Source of the DNA: CAYXAA01 sp964462985
Lineage (GTDB): Bacteria; Pseudomonadota; Alphaproteobacteria; Rhizobiales; Stappiaceae
DNA length: 64,000 bases
Direction of reading: 5' to 3'
Assembly (NCBI GenBank): GCA_964462985.1
Contig: CAYXAA010000012.1
Span: 1-64,000 of the forward strand
Part shown: positions 60,395-64,000 of the stretch, piece by piece
Layout: each line of letters starts with the position of its first letter
Numbering within the stretch: position 1 is the stretch's first letter
The notes under the pieces: generated by a model
The model's input: only the letters and a program-made list of their open reading frames with translations
What the model was told of the DNA's origin: nothing
Database searches by the model: none
Made by a program: the position numbers and the translations under genes

Positions 60395-61558
60395 ATGGCC
60401 CCAGAGACCCGCGAAGACGACGCGCACGAGGATATCGTCTATCCATCGGCAGTGCCGTTTGTCCTGGTCCACCTCGCCTGTTTCGCGGCAATCTGGACCG
60501 GCGTCACCTGGGAGGCGCTCGTTCTTTGCGTGGCGCTCTACTGGATCCGAATCTTTGCGATCGGTGCCGGCTACCACCGCTATTTTTCGCATCGCTCCTA
60601 CCAGACCAGCCGGGCGTTTCAGTTCGTGCTGGCCTGCCTTGCCCAGAGTACGGCACAAAAGAGCGTGCTGTGGTGGGCGTCGAAGCACCGGCACCATCAC
60701 CTCCACTCCGACACCGAGGCGGACATTCATTCGCCGCGCCACACCGGCTTCTTCTACAGCCATCTCGGCTGGATCTTCGCGCGCCGCCATGCCACGACGG
60801 ACCTCGTCAAGATTGCCGATTTCGCCCGCTACCCGGAATTGATGTGGCTGCACCGCTACGAGCTCGTTCCGGCCACCGTGCTGGCCCTGCTCTGCCTTGC
60901 CATTGCCGGCTGGCCCGGACTGGTGGTGGGTTTCTTCTGGAGCACGGTCCTCGTCTACCACGGCACGTTCTGCATCAACTCGCTCGCCCATGTCCGCGGC
61001 CGCAAGCGCTATGTCACCGGCGACGACAGCCGGAACAACTGGCTGCTGGCGCTGATCACGATGGGCGAAGGCTGGCACAACAACCACCACGCCTACCAAA
61101 GCAGTGTGCGCCAGGGCTTCAGGTGGTGGGAGATCGACCCAACCTATTACATCCTGAAGGGCCTGTCCCATCTTGGCATCGTCTGGGACCTGAAGACGCC
61201 ACCGGAGGCCGTGCTACGCAACGAGCAGCGGCTCGGATCACGCGTCGTCAACCGCGCCGCCGAAGATCTGGCGGCGCGGTTCAGCCCGGAGCGGATCGCG
61301 CAGGCGATCTCGGCAACGCTGCATGCCCCGGATCTCGCTGCCCTGCAATTCAGCCTGTCGCGGGCCCGCGACCGCACCGCAGAGGTGATGGCGAGCCTGC
61401 ATCTGCCGCACCTGCCGAGCCGCGAGGAGCTGCTCGCCGAGGCCAGGGCGACCTTCGCCCGCACGCCGTCGCTCGATGAAATTGTCGACCGCGCGCACAC
61501 GCTGCTGCTGACGGCCGTCGGCACGAAGCTGGCGGCAACCACCGAGGCGGGAACGTAA
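60395..61558 (+). CDS. Membrane acyl desaturase (acyl-CoA delta-9 type)
   Basis: Di-iron membrane enzyme. The three His boxes are HRYFSH, HRHHH and HNNHH in correct order and spacing, with TM pairs around 22-45 and 155-190. 387 residues; the C-terminal 100 residues after the third box are longer than in many bacterial forms and helical. Start ATG with GGAAGGAA. Supplies unsaturated acyl chains, possible substrate for the CFA synthase at 26814. Confidence 0.9.
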   Translation: MAPETREDDAHEDIVYPSAVPFVLVHLACFAAIWTGVTWEALVLCVALYWIRIFAIGAGYHRYFSHRSYQTSRAFQFVLACLAQSTAQKSVLWWASKHRHHHLHSDTEADIHSPRHTGFFYSHLGWIFARRHATTDLVKIADFARYPELMWLHRYELVPATVLALLCLAIAGWPGLVVGFFWSTVLVYHGTFCINSLAHVRGRKRYVTGDDSRNNWLLALITMGEGWHNNHHAYQSSVRQGFRWWEIDPTYYILKGLSHLGIVWDLKTPPEAVLRNEQRLGSRVVNRAAEDLAARFSPERIAQAISATLHAPDLAALQFSLSRARDRTAEVMASLHLPHLPSREELLAEARATFARTPSLDEIVDRAHTLLLTAVGTKLAATTEAGT

Positions 61559-61617
61559 GGCGAGACGAATTCGTAAGATCAACGATCGCTAGGACGGCGA
61601 AGTTTCGCCCCACCTTC

Positions 61618-61652
61618 GGCCGTCATTCCCGACCTGTTCGGGCATGACGGCC
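61618..61652. repeat. Palindromic REP-like/bidirectional terminator hairpin
   Basis: GGCCGTCATTCCCGA pairs with TCGGGCATGACGGCC at 14 of 15 positions around CCTGT. It lies between the convergent desaturase and MttB-like genes. The CGTCAT-CCCGA core resembles repeated intergenic palindromes of alphaproteobacteria. Confidence 0.6.
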
Positions 61653-61732
61653 AAAGGAGCCGAGACCTGAGTGATCCCATTTACGCCCATCCCTCTCGCG
61701 AGGGCGGTTTGTCCGGCGCCGGCCCCCCGCCA

Positions 61733-63274
61733 TCACACGTTGCTGTCGGGGAACTCCGACTTGCGCTGCGCCATGAAGGCGACGAGGGCCTCGTCGATCC
61801 CCGGATCGAGCGGCGGCGCCTCGTAGGACTGCAGTGCACGCTTCCAACGCATGTTGGCGCGCTGCGCAGCGTCCAGCGAGCCGTCCGAGAGCCATTGCTC
61901 GTAAGAATTGTTGTCGGCGATCTGCGAACGGAAGAAGGCACTTTCGAAATTGCGCTGCGTGTGCGAGGCGCCGAGGAAATGGCCGCCCGGGCCGATCTCC
62001 CGCAGGGCGTCCATCGCCTGCGCCTCTTCCGACAGGTCGATGCCCCTGGCGAGCACGTGCATCATGCCTAGCTGGTCGGCATCCATCACAAATTTCTCAT
62101 ATGACGAGCACAGGCCGCCCTCGAGCCAGCCGGCGGCATGCAGGCAGAAGTTCACCCCTGACAGCAATGTTGCCAGTATGGTCTGCGCGGACTCCTGCGC
62201 CGACTGCGCGTCCGGAAGCTTCGACGAGGTGAAGGAGCCGCCGGAGCGGAACGGTAGGCCGAGCCGGCGCGCCAGCTTGCCGGCGCCATTGAGGAGCAGA
62301 GTGCCCTCCGGCGAGCCGAAGGTCGGCGCACCCGACTGCATCGAGATCGAGGAGACGAAGGCGCCGAATACCACCGGCGCACCGGGACGGCAAAGCTGGG
62401 TCAGGGCGCAGCCGGCGAGCGCCTCGGCCAGCACCTGCGACAGCGTGCCGGCGACCGTCACCGGACTCATGGCGCCGGCGAGAATGAAGGGCGAGACGAT
62501 GCAGGCCTGGTTGGCACGGGCATAGACCTTGAGCGCGCCGAGCATCGTGGCATCGAACACCAACGGTGAATTGGCGTTGATGAGCTGGATCATGACGCAG
62601 TTCTGGTCGACAAAGTCCTTGCCGAACACGATTTCGGCCATACGCACCGAATCCTCGGCCCGCTCCGGCGCGGTGACCGAACCCATGAACGGCTTATCGG
62701 AATACTTGATGTGCGAGTAGACCATGTCGAAATGCCGCTTGTTGACCGGCAGGTCGACGGGCTCGCACACCGTTCCGCCCGAGTGGTGCAGATACGGCGA
62801 CTGGTAGGCGAGCTTCACGAAATTGCGGAAGTCCTCGATGGTGCCGTAGCGGCGGCCCCGATCGAGATCGGTGACGAAGGGCGGGCCGTAGACCGGCGCG
62901 AGCACCAAGTTGTCGCCGCCGATGACGACGCTTCGCTCCGGATTGCGCGCGACCTGGGTGAACTCGGACGGGGCGGTCTTGACGATCTCGCGCAGCATCC
63001 CCTTGTCGAAACGGACGCGCTCGCCCGTGACCGTGGCGCCGGCGTCCCGCCAGATCTGGAGTACCTCCGGGTCGTCACGAAACTCGATGCCGATCTCCTG
63101 CAGGATCGTGTCGGCATTGGCCTCGACGATCGAGAGTCCCTCGTCGGACAGCAGGTCGAGGACCGGGATGTTGCGGCGGATATAGGGGACTCCGATCCCG
63201 CCACTTTCGCCGCTGCGCCGTTCGCGCCGAGCCGCCCGCCCGCGCCGCGCCGTCTGTGTCGCTTCTGCCGTCAT
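61733..63274 (-). CDS. Trimethylamine methyltransferase (MttB) family protein, non-pyrrolysine type
   Basis: 513 residues. The frame is uninterrupted, with no in-frame amber as in true pyrrolysine MttB, so it belongs to the MtgB-like branch. Seen: IRRNIPVLDLLSDEGLSIVE, GGDNLVLAPVYGPPFVTD and LSGVNFCLHAAGWLEGGLCS. Such proteins demethylate betaine or related quaternary amines and pass methyl groups to a corrinoid or to THF. The start (63274) excludes a longer frame to 63571. The divergent flavoprotein at 63670 suggests an amine-demethylation unit. Confidence 0.9.
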   Translation of the reverse strand: MTAEATQTARRGRAARRERRSGESGGIGVPYIRRNIPVLDLLSDEGLSIVEANADTILQEIGIEFRDDPEVLQIWRDAGATVTGERVRFDKGMLREIVKTAPSEFTQVARNPERSVVIGGDNLVLAPVYGPPFVTDLDRGRRYGTIEDFRNFVKLAYQSPYLHHSGGTVCEPVDLPVNKRHFDMVYSHIKYSDKPFMGSVTAPERAEDSVRMAEIVFGKDFVDQNCVMIQLINANSPLVFDATMLGALKVYARANQACIVSPFILAGAMSPVTVAGTLSQVLAEALAGCALTQLCRPGAPVVFGAFVSSISMQSGAPTFGSPEGTLLLNGAGKLARRLGLPFRSGGSFTSSKLPDAQSAQESAQTILATLLSGVNFCLHAAGWLEGGLCSSYEKFVMDADQLGMMHVLARGIDLSEEAQAMDALREIGPGGHFLGASHTQRNFESAFFRSQIADNNSYEQWLSDGSLDAAQRANMRWKRALQSYEAPPLDPGIDEALVAFMAQRKSEFPDSNV

Positions 63275-63669
63275 CGTCTGGTCCTTGTCGTTCCGCCGGA
63301 TCGCGCGCTCACTCTGCTCCCGATGCTGGGCCGTAAGCGGCCCGAAAGCGTCGCCGGCTTTGCTGAATCCGTCATGACGCTCAAGCGGCCGGCGCACCGC
63401 CAGATGGGCAGAGTGCCCTAACGCCTTGAACCGATCGGCGTTCCGACGTTTCCTGATTGCGGTCGTAGGCGCAGGGAGCGTCGGTTCGGTGGGCGGGGTG
63501 TCGAGACGCTCGGACGCGCGGACATGGGTCCCGACATGGCGCGATGACGACAATTCCTGTCGCGCCCCCATGGTCGGAACGGTCTGGCGGTGCCTAGGCT
63601 GGTCGCGAATTTCAGGATTGTCGTCCGGCAGGACAGGATCGGCCGGATGCTTGAGCAGGAGCCGCAGGC
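63275..63669. promoter_or_regulatory. Divergent interval between the MttB-like and flavoprotein genes
   Basis: About 395 bp, presumably with both promoters. I found no riboswitch or clear operator. CAGGAG at 63655-63660 is the flavoprotein ribosome site. Confidence 0.5.
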
Positions 63670-64000
63670 ATGAAGTCGAAGGCGCGGGTTGTGGTGATCG
63701 GCGGCGGCGTCGTCGGTGTATCGACGCTTTATCACCTGGTGAAGAAGGGCTGGTCGGACGTCGTTCTGGTCGAGCGCAAGGAACTCACCTCCGGCTCGAC
63801 ATGGCACGCTGCCGGCCTGCTGCCCCTGTTCAACCTCAGCTACTCCGTCGGCCAGCTCCACAAATACTCCGTCGCCCTCTACGGGCGGCTCGAGGAAGAG
63901 ACCGGCCAGCACGTCGGCTTTGCCAAGGTGTCCAACATCCGGCTTGCACGGACGAAGGACCGCTGGGACGAATACATGTACTACGCCGGCGTCGCCGAAA
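63670..64000 (+). CDS. FAD-dependent oxidoreductase, dimethylglycine/sarcosine dehydrogenase-like (partial)
   Basis: The N-terminal part runs to the window end. KARVVVIGGGVVGVSTLYHL is the FAD-binding motif, followed by ERKELTSGSTWHAAGLLPLF, the DMGDH/SARDH-type sequence with the histidine often bound covalently to FAD (WHAAG). Full-length members carry a C-terminal GcvT (folate) domain, which would pass one-carbon units to THF. Divergent from the MttB-like gene. Confidence 0.9.
   Translation, partial: MKSKARVVVIGGGVVGVSTLYHLVKKGWSDVVLVERKELTSGSTWHAAGLLPLFNLSYSVGQLHKYSVALYGRLEEETGQHVGFAKVSNIRLARTKDRWDEYMYYAGVAE

Noticed and set aside
61733..63274. Pyrrolysine-type MttB
   Set aside because: The frame has no internal amber codon, so it is the non-pyrrolysine branch.

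Overview
The window is high-GC chromosomal DNA of an alphaproteobacterium, most likely of the order Hyphomicrobiales (Rhizobiales). The gene order supports this: gmk-yicC-mltG-fabF-acpP-fabG-fabD facing rpsF-rpsR-rplI, then dnaB-alr-radA-cvpA-purF-SDR. So do a second-type GltX, a type II DAHP synthase and a DUF2865 protein. No genus can be named from the sequence alone.

Positions 1-17810 are an integrated phage-derived element in a tRNA-Glu gene. A 47-bp perfect direct repeat (7-53 and 17764-17810) marks attL and attR. A tyrosine recombinase lies just inside attR, and candidate integrase arm sites lie just inside both ends. From right to left the element carries: integrase; an unknown protein; an excisionase-like protein; a run of tightly overlapping small genes (an HNH protein, a VRR-NUC nuclease, a helix-turn-helix protein); repeats and degraded sequence; a terminase-small-subunit-like pair; a glycine-rich protein with a lysozyme-like domain; and large virion-type proteins. 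Scattered through it are secreted cysteine-rich proteins. A lower-GC two-gene unit, a HipA-like kinase followed by a DUF3037 protein, sits against attL. No large terminase, portal, capsid or tail gene is visible, so it is either a defective prophage or a satellite-like element. A 100-N gap inside it is flanked by identical 55-bp ends and is probably an unmerged contig overlap. Removing it joins two reading frames into one 1137-codon protein gene.

17811-36684 is core chromosome: guanylate kinase, YicC, MltG and the fatty-acid synthesis genes on the minus strand; then the rpsF operon, a cyclopropane fatty acid synthase-like protein, the replicative helicase DnaB, alanine racemase, RadA, CvpA, PurF and an SDR on the plus strand, ending at a LysR regulator.

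36685-58265 is mixed housekeeping and accessory sequence: a GST/SMR pair divergent from the LysR gene, an orphan TAXI solute-binding protein, an OmpA-domain protein of unknown role, an AhpD-like protein, a DUF2865 protein, GltX, an MFS transporter, NadE, a single-domain response regulator, a DODA dioxygenase, a GlxA-type AraC regulator, tRNA-Val, Gph, a soluble chemoreceptor containing PilZ, RpiA, DUF2059, glutathione reductase with a gamma-glutamylcyclotransferase, and DAHP synthase. 58349-64000 has a one-carbon flavour: formate-THF ligase, an acyl desaturase, a non-pyrrolysine MttB-family methyltransferase and, divergent from it, the start of a dimethylglycine/sarcosine dehydrogenase-like flavoprotein cut by the window end.
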